Notes: generated from the sequence alone by a model not told the origin. A stretch of DNA of 64,000 bases from Paenibacillus sp. FSL H7-0357 (GCF_000758525.1 NZ_CP009241.1:6324001-6388000), one strand, 5' to 3'; positions 26,477-35,950 are shown, counted from the first letter of the stretch. Made by a program: numbers and translations.

Positions 26477-26629
26477 ACATTTCCCGGGGAATGAACACAT
26501 TTTGTCCCTCAGCTGTTAAAAATGACGAAGCTTAGGTAATATACTTAATAAGCATATGACCGTGTTCATTAACATGCTTAAGATCACAAATTCCGTCATT
26601 ACCACTTATTATCCGGGGGGCGACAGATT

Positions 26630-26992
26630 ATGTCCATTACCATCATTGTCGAAGGCAAAAACGACCGCAGCAGATTGCGGCGACTGCTGGCGCCGGAGGT
26701 CGACATCCTATGCACCTTCGGTACGTTGAATACACTCAAGCTGGAATCGCTGCGGCGTAAAATCGGAGACGGAGAAGTTTATCTATATATGGACAACGAC
26801 AGCTCGGGTAAGAAAATCCGCGGAATTCTGCGCGATGCTTTTCCAGACGCGGTCCATATTTATACCCGGAAAGGCTATGCAGGGGTAGAAGGAACTCCCG
26901 ATGAATACAATCTCACCCAGCTTGAAAAAGCGGGGTTGGAGGAGTACATCATCTATCCGCAGCCGCTGCCATTCCCGTTTCTGGAACCATAG
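26630..26992 (+). CDS. Stand-alone Toprim-domain protein
   Basis: 120 aa. IIVEGKNDRSRL contains the catalytic Glu and YLYMDNDSSGKKIR the DxD of the Toprim fold used by primases, topoisomerases and RNase M5. It lacks the RNase M5 C-terminal part, as does YusF in B. subtilis. Probably a nucleic-acid enzyme of unknown target. GGGGGG lies nine bases before the ATG. Confidence 0.83.
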   Translation: MSITIIVEGKNDRSRLRRLLAPEVDILCTFGTLNTLKLESLRRKIGDGEVYLYMDNDSSGKKIRGILRDAFPDAVHIYTRKGYAGVEGTPDEYNLTQLEKAGLEEYIIYPQPLPFPFLEP

Positions 26993-27000
26993 CGGCAGCA

Positions 27001-27057
27001 AAAAAACGCCTTGTTCACCCTTCGCATGTAACCGGAGGATGAAGCAAGGCGTTTTTA
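27001..27057. terminator. Bidirectional terminator between Toprim and SCO1 genes
   Basis: AAAAAACGCCTTG pairs with CAAGGCGTTTTT, serving two convergent genes. Confidence 0.85.
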
Positions 27058-27070
27058 AGTTCAATGCATT

Positions 27071-27688
27071 TTAATTGGGTGCCAGCTTCTTCAAAGCACC
27101 GGCAAGGAATTCAGGTGTCACATTTTCTGTATCTCCCGCATCATATAGTCCGCGCAACCGGTTCTCCGGGTCTACAAGACCTATAAGATTAGCGTGGGCA
27201 AAGTTATCCTTGTCATTTCCATAAATAAGCACTTTAAACGAATCGGCAGCCAACTGCCGCACCTGCTCCTGATCTCCGCGCAGAAAATACCAACCGTTAT
27301 AATCGGCGTGGAAACGGTCTGCGAACGTCTTGATGGCCTCGCGTGTATCATTCTTGGGATCAAATGAGATGGAGACAAATTCCACATCCTTGCCGAAGCT
27401 GCCGTCCTTGACCAGCAAATCCTGGGTCTGTGACAGCATATAGGTAGTGATGGGGCATACATCCGGACATTCCGTAAAGAAGAAATAAACCAACCGTGCT
27501 TTCCCTTGCGTATCCGCAAGTGTTACTTGCTTGCCATCCACATTTTCAAGAGAGAAGTCCTGTACCTCCCCGATGACCGGCAGCTGCTTTTCCCCTAAAT
27601 CCAAGGATTGAATCACTAAGTAAAGGGCCATTCCCAAAGCCAGGGCCAACAGCAGCCAGGTCCATTTGTAACGTTTCAAGGTATGCAC
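27071..27688 (-). CDS. SCO1/SenC-type copper chaperone of cytochrome oxidase
   Basis: 205 aa. One N-terminal membrane helix (about residues 9-26) anchors a thioredoxin-fold domain outside the membrane. FFTECPDVCPITT gives the copper-binding CxxxC and FAHANLIGLVD the third ligand His. It inserts copper in the CuA site of cytochrome c oxidase subunit II. It lies 18 bases after ctaB on the same strand, a logical pairing for oxidase assembly. Confidence 0.92.
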   Translation of the reverse strand: MHTLKRYKWTWLLLALALGMALYLVIQSLDLGEKQLPVIGEVQDFSLENVDGKQVTLADTQGKARLVYFFFTECPDVCPITTYMLSQTQDLLVKDGSFGKDVEFVSISFDPKNDTREAIKTFADRFHADYNGWYFLRGDQEQVRQLAADSFKVLIYGNDKDNFAHANLIGLVDPENRLRGLYDAGDTENVTPEFLAGALKKLAPN

Positions 27689-27706
27689 AGGTGTACTCTC
27701 CCCCTC

Positions 27707-28639
27707 TTAAACGTGAGTCGTATTCAGCACAAGCACGATCAGACTGACAGTCAGGTAATTAATGGAGAAGAAGAAGTTCTTCTTCGCCCAGGCATCGTCA
27801 TCCTTTGCTTTGAAGCCCGTCAATGTCAAGTACAGCCAGGCAACGGACAACGCGGCAGAAATAACAAGGTAGAATATCCCTGCATAATCATAAACGTACA
27901 TCAGAACCGGAATCGGCAGCAGCAATGCCACATAGGGAATCATCTGGAATTTGGTGCGGCGTGTTCCCTTAACGACTGGAAGCAGCGGAAATCCCGCAGC
28001 TCTGTACTCTTCCTTCCGGCGGATGCCCAGAGCCCAGAAATGGGGCGGCTGCCACAGAAACAGCATTGCGAACAGCAGCCAGGCACCGAGATCCACATTA
28101 CCTGTAACTGCAACATATCCGATAACCGGAGGCATGGCTCCGGAGATTGCACCTACAGATGTACTCCAAGTAGATGTTCTTTTCAGCCAAAGGGTGTAAA
28201 CTACTACGTAAACGAACATGCCGAGTATGCCGAACAGCCCGCTGAGCACACCGGAGAATGCAAACAGCACAGCAAGACCGGCAATGCCAAGCCCGATGGC
28301 ATAGAGCAGAACCGTATTCGGCTTGAGTCGGCCCGTAGGCAGTCCGCGTTCACGGGTTCGTTCCATCTTCATATCCAGGTCGCGGTCAAAATAATTATTA
28401 AATACACAGGCCGAAGCCATGACTAGCATTGTACCGAGCAAGGTCAGAATTAATCGGCCGTATTGCACGTCCCAGCCCGAAGCCACCCAGTATCCTGCAA
28501 AAGCAGCGATAAGATTGGAGCGGATAATGCCGGGTTTCGTCACTGTAATAAAGTCACGCCAGCTTGCACCTTCCTTGGGTGATTTGGCAGACATGGCTGC
28601 GGAATCGGAAGAAGCTTGATATCTCAATTGATTGTCCAC
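27707..28639 (-). CDS. ctaB: Protoheme IX farnesyltransferase (heme O synthase)
   Basis: 310 aa, about nine membrane helices, UbiA family. The prenyl-diphosphate motif NNYFDRDLD, then ERTRERGLPTGRL, is intact. It adds a farnesyl group to heme B, producing heme O for CtaA. GTG start with GAAGGAGG ten bases upstream. First gene of a ctaB-SCO1 unit. Confidence 0.94.
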   Translation of the reverse strand: MDNQLRYQASSDSAAMSAKSPKEGASWRDFITVTKPGIIRSNLIAAFAGYWVASGWDVQYGRLILTLLGTMLVMASACVFNNYFDRDLDMKMERTRERGLPTGRLKPNTVLLYAIGLGIAGLAVLFAFSGVLSGLFGILGMFVYVVVYTLWLKRTSTWSTSVGAISGAMPPVIGYVAVTGNVDLGAWLLFAMLFLWQPPHFWALGIRRKEEYRAAGFPLLPVVKGTRRTKFQMIPYVALLLPIPVLMYVYDYAGIFYLVISAALSVAWLYLTLTGFKAKDDDAWAKKNFFFSINYLTVSLIVLVLNTTHV

Positions 28640-28741
28640 GTTTGGTGTTCCTCCTTCTAAGGGACTTCTAACGTTCCGCCGGAGTCAAGAACCGTTTTAT
28701 CGTTCTTAATTAAGAATTTTTACCACTCCGCTGTTAACTTT

Positions 28742-28771
28742 ATCATATCAAACCGGGAAAGACTTTGACAA
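28742..28771 (-). promoter_or_regulatory. Sigma-A promoter of ctaB
   Basis: Minus-strand TTGTCA (28766-28771), 18 bases, TATGAT (28742-28747). Confidence 0.65.
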
Positions 28772-28897
28772 TCATTGACCAAGATGTTCATCAATTTGAC
28801 AATTACGTGAAAATATTTATTTCCTCCTCCCTAAATAACTGGACGCAAAATTGGGTAGTTATTAATAGAGAACTTCCGTACAAAGGAGATCTGACCA

Positions 28898-29902
28898 ATG
28901 GATACTGCTACACATTTTGTTATGGGCCTGGGACTGGCCGGCCTTTCCTTCGTTGATCCCGCCGTCGCCTCCCATGGAACACTGGCCGGGGCTGTCATGG
29001 TAGCCACTGTACTGGCCTCGCAAGCACCGGATGCCGATACTGCGTTGCGTCTCAAGGACAATGCGCTTTATATCCGCAATCACCGGGGAATCACCCATTC
29101 CCTGCCATTCCTGCTGCTGTGGCCGGCTTTGATCACACTGGTGATCGGACCGCTATTCGGATTTACCGATGTACCTTCTCTTAGCCATATTGCTCTGTGG
29201 AGCTTCATCGGCGTAGCCGTTCATGTATTCTCCGATTTGTTCAACACGTATGGGACACAGGCCGCGCGTCCCTTCACAGAGAAATGGATTGCCTGGAATA
29301 TTATCCACATCTTTGATCCGTTTATATTCGGCAGCCATGTAGCGGCAATTATTCTCTGGATCAGCGGGATGATTCCACCGGCACCTTTATTTATCACCCT
29401 GTATGCCAGTATCGTGATTTATTATATTTGGCGGACCCTCGTGCATGCCCGGATTACGCGCAATATCAAGAACAAAGATATGCATCATAATGCCGGCGAC
29501 CGTTATTATGTCATCCCCACGATCTCGCCATCACGCTGGAATGTGGTCAAAGCCAAACCGGACGGCAGCTATAACGTCGGATTGCTGAGCGGCGGGCGGC
29601 TGGAATGGTTCAAACATGCGGTGTGCTCCACCCACCCCGCTGTAGAACATTCCAAATCCCATCCGGACATTCAGGCATTTCTTTATTTCACCTCATATGC
29701 TGTAGCCGAGGTCGAGGAATTGCCCTCCGGTTATATTGTACGCTGGGGCGATGTGCGTTATTTACACCGCAAGCAATTCCCTTTCGTAGCGGTGCTTGTA
29801 ATGGATAACCAATATCATCCGCTCAACACTTATGTAGGCTGGCTCAGCAGCGAGAAACTGGATGAACGGTTCGCCATTGATCCGGGCTCCGTAAAGCTGT
29901 AG
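28898..29902 (+). CDS. YfhP/YdjM-type membrane-bound metal-dependent hydrolase
   Basis: 334 aa. The N-terminal half is a DUF457/YdjM membrane domain with ATHFVMG, PDADT and RNHRGITHS, where His and Asp residues could bind metal, and several membrane segments up to about residue 175. The rest is a soluble domain with HHNAGDRYYVIPT, as in B. subtilis YfhP (327 aa). The biochemical role is not known. The ATG follows AAAGGAGAT. A perfect terminator follows the stop. Confidence 0.85.
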   Translation: MDTATHFVMGLGLAGLSFVDPAVASHGTLAGAVMVATVLASQAPDADTALRLKDNALYIRNHRGITHSLPFLLLWPALITLVIGPLFGFTDVPSLSHIALWSFIGVAVHVFSDLFNTYGTQAARPFTEKWIAWNIIHIFDPFIFGSHVAAIILWISGMIPPAPLFITLYASIVIYYIWRTLVHARITRNIKNKDMHHNAGDRYYVIPTISPSRWNVVKAKPDGSYNVGLLSGGRLEWFKHAVCSTHPAVEHSKSHPDIQAFLYFTSYAVAEVEELPSGYIVRWGDVRYLHRKQFPFVAVLVMDNQYHPLNTYVGWLSSEKLDERFAIDPGSVKL

Positions 29903-29910
29903 TCAATAGC

Positions 29911-29942
29911 AGAAGGCGTCCGGTTTCCGGACGCCTTCTTTG
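29911..29942 (+). terminator. Intrinsic terminator of the YfhP-like gene
   Basis: AGAAGGCGTCCGG and CCGGACGCCTTCT form a perfect 13-base stem with a three-base loop. Confidence 0.9.
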
Positions 29943-30072
29943 CTCTGCCATGAATTACCGCTCTTGACGCCTGTCGCAACATAAGGCACAATCACCATAA
30001 AGCGTTTTCAATGAATTTTAGATGTTTATTAAGCATCATTTATTACTGCATATTATATAGTTCCTTATATTA

Positions 30073-30105
30073 CAAAAAAACTCCGCAGCACATAAGCGCT
30101 GCGGG
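30073..30105 (-). terminator. Intrinsic terminator on the minus strand, probably for trpS
   Basis: Minus-strand CCGCAGC and GCTGCGG flank a short loop and are followed by AGTTTTTTTG. The nearest minus-strand gene is trpS, whose transcript would run antisense through the small gene at 30146-30334. Confidence 0.7.
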
Positions 30106-30145
30106 ATCATTCACTTACTATTATTAGAAAGGAAGGCTGGCAATT

Positions 30146-30334
30146 ATGGGTAAAGGTCTGTCGCTTTGGTTCGCATGTTCTTCGATTCTAATGCTAACAG
30201 CTGCTTCTATCTCCATCAGCTTTAATATCTGGCTTGCGCTCCTGCTTGGCGTTCTCTGTGTCCTGAACATCGGCTGGGGGTTTATTCTCAAAGCCAGACT
30301 GAGACGCAAAGCGGAGGCAAGGCAGGCCTCTTAA
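30146..30334 (+). CDS. Small membrane protein (62 aa), two TM segments
   Basis: Unrecognised. ATG with GGAAGG nine bases upstream. Hydrophobic residues about 6-24 and 27-46, then a basic tail (KARLRRKAEARQ) likely in the cytoplasm. It overlaps the trpS stop codon by four bases tail to tail and lies inside the predicted trpS 3' region, so mutual antisense interference is possible. Confidence 0.55.
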   Translation: MGKGLSLWFACSSILMLTAASISISFNIWLALLLGVLCVLNIGWGFILKARLRRKAEARQAS

Positions 30335-31320
30335 CGTAACGGGAGGAAGCCCATCCGTTCCTTAACGGCGGCAAGGTTCTGCGCCGCCACGATGCGGGCG
30401 CGTTCCGCACCTTCGGCAAGAATATCACCAAGCGTGCCGGAGCTGCGGATTTCATAATATTTCTGCTGAAGCGGCTCTAGCGCAGCCACCAGCACTTCAC
30501 CAAGATCCTTTTTGAACCCTCCATACATTTGGCCTTCATAACGGTCGGCAATCTGCTGCAGGCTCATTCCCGAGCACTCGGCATAAATGCTCATCAGATT
30601 GCTGATTTCAGGCTTGTTTGCGGGATCATACACCACTTCACGGCCGGAGTCCGTCGTAGCACGGCTGATTTTTTTGCGGATCACATCCGGCGGATCAAGC
30701 AGTGCGATATAGCTGCCCGCGTTTGGATTGCTTTTGCTCATTTTTTTGCTGGCGTCGTCCAGCGACATAATGCGTGCGCCCACTTCAGGAATATACGGCT
30801 CCGGAACCGTGAAGAATTCCCCAAACCGGTGATTGAAACGTCCGGCCAGATCTCTCGTCAATTCCAAATGCTGCTTCTGATCCTCACCAACAGGTACGAG
30901 GTCGGCATTGTAAATGAGGATATCGGCAGCCATCAGCGATGGATAGACGAACAGGCCTGAGCCTACAGAATCCTTCCCGGAAGACTTATCCTTGAACTGG
31001 GTCATCCGCTCCAGCTCACCCATTGCAGTCAGCGTAGTCATGATCCAGCCCAGCTCGGCATGCTGTGGTACATGGGACTGCATATAGACATTTGAGATTG
31101 CCGGATCAATGCCTGCAGCAAGATAAAGTGCCGCTACCGATTCTGAATTTTCCCGCAGTGCGGCAGGATCCTGAGTAACAGTAATGGCATGAAGATCCAC
31201 TACCATGAAAAAGCATTCATATTCTTTTTGCAGTTTTACGAAATTTTTGATCGCTCCGATATAGTTCCCGAGTGTCAGTGAACCACTGGGCTGAATGCCC
31301 GACAATACTTTTTTAGCCAT
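30331..31320 (-). CDS. trpS: Tryptophanyl-tRNA synthetase
   Basis: 329 aa from the ATG at 31318-31320 behind GGAGGG. Class I synthetase: GIQPSGSLTLGNY holds the HIGH-equivalent and KKMSKSNPNA the KMSKS loop; AGEDQKQHLELTRDL resembles the Trp pocket helix. It charges tRNA-Trp in the cytoplasm. A T-box leader with a Trp specifier precedes it. Confidence 0.97.
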   Translation of the reverse strand: MAKKVLSGIQPSGSLTLGNYIGAIKNFVKLQKEYECFFMVVDLHAITVTQDPAALRENSESVAALYLAAGIDPAISNVYMQSHVPQHAELGWIMTTLTAMGELERMTQFKDKSSGKDSVGSGLFVYPSLMAADILIYNADLVPVGEDQKQHLELTRDLAGRFNHRFGEFFTVPEPYIPEVGARIMSLDDASKKMSKSNPNAGSYIALLDPPDVIRKKISRATTDSGREVVYDPANKPEISNLMSIYAECSGMSLQQIADRYEGQMYGGFKKDLGEVLVAALEPLQQKYYEIRSSGTLGDILAEGAERARIVAAQNLAAVKERMGFLPLR

Positions 31321-31365
31321 CGAATTTCCCTCCATAAAATGTAATTTCCACTTTCGAAGAACACA

Positions 31366-31636
31366 AAAAGGCCCCACATCCGCAAGGGACGTGAGACCGT
31401 GGTACCACCCTTATTCGCTGCTCGAGGGTTCCATAGAGGACATCAGCAAACAGCCTTTGCTTCCGGTAACGGGGAAGTGCCGGCCGGTCTACTGAGGCTC
31501 TCCAGCCCGTTCAAGCGCGGCGCTCAAGGGTCCATTCATACGGAAGTGTCCCGCCGGTTCACATCAGCCACCGGCTTTCTGAAGGTGCAGTTCCCGCCTA
31601 CTTGTCCCTGTCATCGCATTGTCATCGTTCATTAAT
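31366..31636 (-). ncRNA. T-box leader of trpS, specifier TGG (Trp)
   Basis: The T-box sequence AGGGTGGTACCACG (31398-31411, minus) is perfect, and a terminator stem GGTCTCACGTCC / GGATGTGGGGCC with TTTTT follows at 31366-31398. Upstream, AGAAAGCCGGTGGCTGATG and GAACCGGC form stem I, and GAATGGACCC places the specifier TGG at 31532-31534. Uncharged tRNA-Trp pairs with it and allows readthrough, matching the downstream enzyme. Confidence 0.95.
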
Positions 31637-31642
31637 GCATTC

Positions 31643-31671
31643 ATCATAGAGCGATACTGAGAAGATGTCAA
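31643..31671 (-). promoter_or_regulatory. Sigma-A promoter of trpS
   Basis: Minus-strand TTGACA (31666-31671), 17 bases, TATGAT (31643-31648). Confidence 0.85.
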
Positions 31672-31676
31672 ATCCG

Positions 31677-31706
31677 TTAACCACAAAAACATAAATCTGT
31701 TATGAT
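31677..31706 (+). promoter_or_regulatory. Candidate promoter of the epimerase gene
   Basis: TTAACC, 18 bases, TATGAT, divergent from the trpS promoter and only six bases from its -35. Confidence 0.5.
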
Positions 31707-31753
31707 AAGGTTATTCGCATTCTTTCAGATTAAGTTAAAGGAGCATATCTCTC

Positions 31754-32722
31754 ATGAAACAGGTGACCAAAGGGCAGTGGGGCGGCTATGATACCTATAT
31801 TTTGCATAGCTGCGAACTTGAACTCACGCTTTTGCCGCGACTGGGAAACAACATTATCTCCTTGTGGGACCGTAAGGAGAATCGGGAAATCCTGCGCCGG
31901 CCTGATGAAAGCGACATATCTTTTTATCTGCAGAAGCCTTACCATTTCGGTATTCCGCTCTTAGTTCCACCCGGACGAATCCGCAAGGGTCAATTTCAAT
32001 TTGAGGGCACAAGCTACCAGTTTGATCAGAATACGGCCGGGGACAATCATATTCATGGACTGCACCGGACGCAGAGCTGGTGTGTCAGCGATATTGAAGA
32101 GGACGAAGAAGGCTGTGCGGTGACGACGGAATTCAATACCGGCGACGACGCTAACTGGATGAGGCAATTTCCTGTTCCTCTGAGATTCGAAATGACGTTC
32201 CGGCTTCAGGATGCCCGCGTTCAGCAAACGCTCAAGGTCACTCACTTAGGAGACACAGTCATTCCATTCGGGATTGGCTATCACACATGGTTCATGATTG
32301 ACAGTGAACCCGGCCGCTGGAAACTGAATTTACCCGTAGAAAGCATTTATGAACTGAACAACGAGCTCCTGCCCAGCGGCAGCCTGCTGCCACTTGGTGA
32401 TTTGGAATCCTTGAACCAAGGTATGAATCTTCAAGGTACTAATTTGGATACTGTGCTAAGGATCGGAAAAGAGCAGCCCGCAGAAGCCTTGCTGCTCCGC
32501 GATGACGGATATGGGCTTCGCTATACTGCAGACAAAGATTACTTCCGTCATTGGGTGGTATATACGAAAGGGCCTGCAGAGCAGTTTCTGTGCATCGAAC
32601 CCTACACATGGCTGCCGGATGCTCCGAATATTCCAAAGAACCCTTCCTTTACAGGACTCATTACCTTGCAGCCCGGCCAGACACTTGCGCTTTCCAGCAT
32701 GCTCGAAATACTCTATCCTTAA
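31754..32722 (+). CDS. Aldose 1-epimerase family protein (galactose mutarotase-like)
   Basis: 322 aa, all-beta galactose mutarotase fold. DNHIHGLHR and GIGYHTWF supply the two catalytic histidines and CIEPYTW the catalytic Glu. It interconverts the anomers of an aldose in the cytoplasm; the sugar is not evident, since no sugar operon is adjacent. AAAGGAG lies ten bases before the ATG. Confidence 0.88.
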   Translation: MKQVTKGQWGGYDTYILHSCELELTLLPRLGNNIISLWDRKENREILRRPDESDISFYLQKPYHFGIPLLVPPGRIRKGQFQFEGTSYQFDQNTAGDNHIHGLHRTQSWCVSDIEEDEEGCAVTTEFNTGDDANWMRQFPVPLRFEMTFRLQDARVQQTLKVTHLGDTVIPFGIGYHTWFMIDSEPGRWKLNLPVESIYELNNELLPSGSLLPLGDLESLNQGMNLQGTNLDTVLRIGKEQPAEALLLRDDGYGLRYTADKDYFRHWVVYTKGPAEQFLCIEPYTWLPDAPNIPKNPSFTGLITLQPGQTLALSSMLEILYP

Positions 32723-32769
32723 CTTCTTAATTTCATATAATTACCATCCTTAAATTCTTTCGAAATCGT

Positions 32770-32799
32770 GCATGAATTCATCTCCTCGCGCTCATACTA
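32770..32799 (+). promoter_or_regulatory. Sigma-G-type promoter of the SASP gene
   Basis: GCATG (32770-32774), 18 bases, CATACTA (32793-32799) fit the forespore sigma-G pattern GHATR and CATNHTA, and the gene is a forespore gene. Confidence 0.7.
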
Positions 32800-32829
32800 T
32801 CTTCACAACGGGCGAAGGAGGTGACACAC

Positions 32830-33063
32830 ATGGGTCAAGCAGGTCAACAAGGTCGTAGCAGCCGTAGTAATAACCTGGTCGTGCCTCAAGCGAATGCAGC
32901 GCTGCAGCAGTTGAAATATGAAGCAGCACAAGAGCTTGGAGTAACGATTCCACAAGACGGTTATTATGGTAACTACACTTCCCGCGAAACCGGTTCTTTG
33001 GGAGGATACATCACCAAACGTCTGGTACAACTGGCAGAGCAACAACTGTCCGGTCGTTCGTAG
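32830..33063 (+). CDS. Alpha/beta-type small acid-soluble spore protein
   Basis: 77 aa from the ATG at 32830 behind [29 protein letters not shown] and [16 protein letters not shown] are the two conserved helices that coat and protect forespore DNA; the EAAQELG region is where the GPR protease cuts at germination. The family is usually 60-75 aa, so length fits. The sigma-G-type promoter upstream supports forespore expression. Confidence 0.95.
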   Translation: MGQAGQQGRSSRSNNLVVPQANAALQQLKYEAAQELGVTIPQDGYYGNYTSRETGSLGGYITKRLVQLAEQQLSGRS

Positions 33064-33123
33064 TCGCCTTATTATTAAGTGATTTATCCGGTAGGGCTAA
33101 CGCCTGAAACGGAGTAGCTTCTC

Positions 33124-33166
33124 AGCCCGCCTGCGCTTCTCGTCGAAGCGCAGGCGGGCTTTTAGC
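33124..33166 (+). terminator. Intrinsic terminator of the SASP gene
   Basis: AGCCCGCCTGCGCTT pairs with AAGCGCAGGCGGGCT around a six-base loop, followed by TTTTAG. Confidence 0.9.
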
Positions 33167-33186
33167 TTGTGTAGCTATGTATAATT

Positions 33187-33594
33187 TCAGCCGTAATTTT
33201 GATCTGAATTATCAGCAGAATTACGGGGATAGCGGATCATCAGGTTGGCCATATTGTAATTGGACTCCAGGATCGCATCTACAACCACCATTCCCTGGCG
33301 GACGGCGAACTCATAGCTGATCTCACCATGCGTCCAGCGCCGTTTGTATTTCAGACTCTCCAGCGCCATAAGCCGGAAGGAGGATAACTGGCCTGAGTTC
33401 AGCCCCTCCTGCTCTTCCTTAAATACACCACTTCGTCCAGACAGCGGATTATGGCGGATCCCAAACTTACCGATGACATTATTTCTGATTTGCACAAAAA
33501 CCGTGCCGGAAGACAGTCCAGACAATTCCTCTTGCAGTTCCTTGAATACCAAATCCATCTGTCTTGCCAGCGATAGCTCTTCTGTCCTGAGCAT
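33187..33594 (-). CDS. Uncharacterised protein (135 aa) behind R2 repeats
   Basis: No family recognised. Mixed alpha/beta, no signal peptide or membrane segment. FVQIRNNVIGKFGIRHNPL and FRLMALESLKYKRRW are its most structured parts and the tail is Asn/Ser/Asp-rich. Strong ribosome site AGGAGG formed by the end of R2 array B. It is alone on its strand between the SASP terminator and pepF. Confidence 0.6.
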   Translation of the reverse strand: MLRTEELSLARQMDLVFKELQEELSGLSSGTVFVQIRNNVIGKFGIRHNPLSGRSGVFKEEQEGLNSGQLSSFRLMALESLKYKRRWTHGEISYEFAVRQGMVVVDAILESNYNMANLMIRYPRNSADNSDQNYG

Positions 33595-33600
33595 ATTGTA

Positions 33601-33733
33601 CCTCCTAAAAGTTTAGTGAGCATTGCTTCTTGAAGTTCTATTCTTCGTACAAAACTTGCTTCGTAAGCTTCCGCTTCGTTTTGTGAGAGCACTGCTTCTT
33701 GAATATTCTTCGTACAAACTGCCTTCGTATTTC
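33601..33733 (-). repeat. R2 repeat array B
   Basis: On the minus strand a partial unit ending in TTTGTACGAAGAATATTC is followed by a full unit starting GCTCTCACAAAACGAAGCG with AGCAAGTTTTGTACG as its other arm, then a terminal GCTCACTAAACTTTT joining AGGAGG of the gene at 33594. The same elements appear at 14488-14634. Confidence 0.8.
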
Positions 33734-33898
33734 TTTCCTAGCAGGCCTTATATAAGGCTTTAGGCTCATTATAGGGCAGTACTTTACAAGGTACAACATT
33801 ATTCAACATAATTGGGTTAAAATCCCTATATGTGCGCAATATTTATTAAAAATCCAATAAATTCCACTATAAACCGATCGCTTTCGACACTGTACAGC

Positions 33899-33930
33899 GC
33901 AAAAAAAAGCCCCGATAAAGGGGCTTTTGC
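33899..33930. terminator. Terminator downstream of pepF
   Basis: AAAAAGCCCC pairs with GGGGCTTTT around a short loop, with A and T tracts on both sides. It serves pepF on the minus strand. The rest of the gap 33595-34009 beyond R2 array B holds nothing else I can name. Confidence 0.82.
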
Positions 33931-34009
33931 GTATTCACACCAATTCTGAGCGAATCGATTTCCATTCGACAAAAAATTCTCGTCTTAGTTCTGTCATATT
34001 CTCGGTCGA

Positions 34010-35800
34010 TTAGTTTGTCATTGCAAGAAATTCGTTGATATCCGCTACAATCAGATCTACGGCTCCCTGCCAGAAATCCGGCTCTGCAAGGTCTACTCCA
34101 AGATGTTTGGAGACCAGATCCTCCAGTGTCATTACCCCTGTATCCCGCAGCAAATTATCATATTTGTCAGCGAATGAAGCCCCTTGCTCCAGCGCAAGCC
34201 GGTACAATCCCGTGCTGAACATATATCCTACGGTGTAAGGGAAATTGTAGAACGGCACATCTGTAATGTAGAAATGCAGCTTAGAGGCCCAGAAATGCGG
34301 GTGATACTCTGACAACACACCGCAGAAGGCTTCCTTCTGAGCTTCCTCCATCAGTGCCGACAACTCTTCCGCGTTCACAAGACCTTCCTTGCGTTTTTCG
34401 TAAAAGCGGGTTTCGAACAAGAAGCGGGCGTGGATGTTCATAAAAAAGGCAACGCTATTCTGAATTTTCGCCTCAAGCAGCGCCAGCTTCTCCTCCGGAT
34501 CAGCAGCTGCCTTCACCTGTGCATCGGATACAATGACTTCTGCGAAGGTAGAGGCGGTCTCTGCTACATTCATCGCGTAATTCTGGTTGAACAGCGGCTG
34601 GTCATCCAGCAGGAAAGAGTGGTAGGCGTGTCCAAGCTCATGCGCCAATGTCGACACATTGGAAGGCGTGCCGCTGTATGTCATAAATATGCGGGATTCC
34701 TTGCTCTCCGGGAAGGAGACGCAGAATCCGCCGGGACGTTTGGCCGGACGATCTTCGACCTCGATCCAGTTATTGTCGAAGGCATGCTCAGCGAAATCCG
34801 CCAGCTTCGGACTAAATTTGCGGAATTGCGTAACAATGTCTTTTGCTGCCTGATCATAAGGGATTTTGCCGGAGGATTTACCGACAGGCGCTTCTACATC
34901 CACCCAGGCGAGTGCGTCCATACCCAGCAGTTTGGCTTTGCGCTGGAGGTAGGAGACAAGCGCCGGTTTGCTCTTGGTAATGACGTCCCACATCACGTCC
35001 AATGTTGTGTGCGACATGCGGTTGATGTCAAGCGGCTCCTTCAGCACATCCTCCCAGCCCCGGCCTTTGTACAACTTCAGCCGGAATCCTGCCAGATGAT
35101 TTAGGGTATCCGCGCAATAATCCGCGGCTCCGCCCCAGGCTTCCTCCCATTTGCGGAACATGGCCTTCCGTACTTTCGGATCTTCATCATCCAGCTTATT
35201 GAAGGCCTGTCCGGCAGACAACTGTTTGGTTCCTTCCTCATCCTCATACGGGATTTGAATGGAGCCGACAATCGTTTCGTAATGCTCGCTCCAGCCATGA
35301 TATCCGTCAACGGCGAGCTCAAGCGCCAGACTTTCCAGCTCCGGGCTCATCTTCTCGCGGGCTAAGTCACGGCTTTCGCTTAGTACGAAAGCAAGCGGAG
35401 CAATTTCCGGCCGGGCCATCCACTCCGTCCATACCGCATCCGACGTTTGACGCAGCACATTGTCAAATTGCGAACTGATGCCTTCGAAGCCGGCGCGCAA
35501 ACCGGTCACTTTGGAGGATAACCGGACAGCACCCTTGTCCTGCTGATTCTGGGCACCCAGGCAGCCGGCAAATTCCGACGCCTGGATCAGACGTCCGGAG
35601 CAGCTCTGCAGCAATTCGATCACAGAATCCAGGGATTTGGTGGATTCGGAATCAGCCGGGGAGACGGAAGCGGCAACCTGCTGCCGCAAGGTCTCAATAT
35701 CCGCTTCAAGCTGCTTCAAGAATTCTTCAAACTGGGGAGAGGATGAACCGCCCGGAAAAATAGACTCCAGCTCCCATGTCAGTGATAATGGTTGTTTCAT
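34010..35800 (-). CDS. pepF: M3-family oligoendopeptidase F
   Basis: 596 aa, usual for PepF. LAHELGHAYHS is the HExxH zinc site (about residue 385), and the third ligand Glu lies in NVAETASTFAE. It cuts 7- to 17-residue peptides in the cytoplasm. GGTGGGAAG is a moderate ribosome site close to the ATG. Monocistronic. Confidence 0.95.
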   Translation of the reverse strand: MKQPLSLTWELESIFPGGSSSPQFEEFLKQLEADIETLRQQVAASVSPADSESTKSLDSVIELLQSCSGRLIQASEFAGCLGAQNQQDKGAVRLSSKVTGLRAGFEGISSQFDNVLRQTSDAVWTEWMARPEIAPLAFVLSESRDLAREKMSPELESLALELAVDGYHGWSEHYETIVGSIQIPYEDEEGTKQLSAGQAFNKLDDEDPKVRKAMFRKWEEAWGGAADYCADTLNHLAGFRLKLYKGRGWEDVLKEPLDINRMSHTTLDVMWDVITKSKPALVSYLQRKAKLLGMDALAWVDVEAPVGKSSGKIPYDQAAKDIVTQFRKFSPKLADFAEHAFDNNWIEVEDRPAKRPGGFCVSFPESKESRIFMTYSGTPSNVSTLAHELGHAYHSFLLDDQPLFNQNYAMNVAETASTFAEVIVSDAQVKAAADPEEKLALLEAKIQNSVAFFMNIHARFLFETRFYEKRKEGLVNAEELSALMEEAQKEAFCGVLSEYHPHFWASKLHFYITDVPFYNFPYTVGYMFSTGLYRLALEQGASFADKYDNLLRDTGVMTLEDLVSKHLGVDLAEPDFWQGAVDLIVADINEFLAMTN

Positions 35801-35950
35801 GTCTTCCCACCATTCCTTTGCTCTGAATTGGTTTTCTTTGTATTTGGCTTGAAGCCATGGTAAAGTGAATTACGATAACCCCAAGCCTCTGCTTTCGAGG
35901 CCAAATAATCATATTTATTCTAATGGGTACCGCCATATGCTTCTGAGGCA

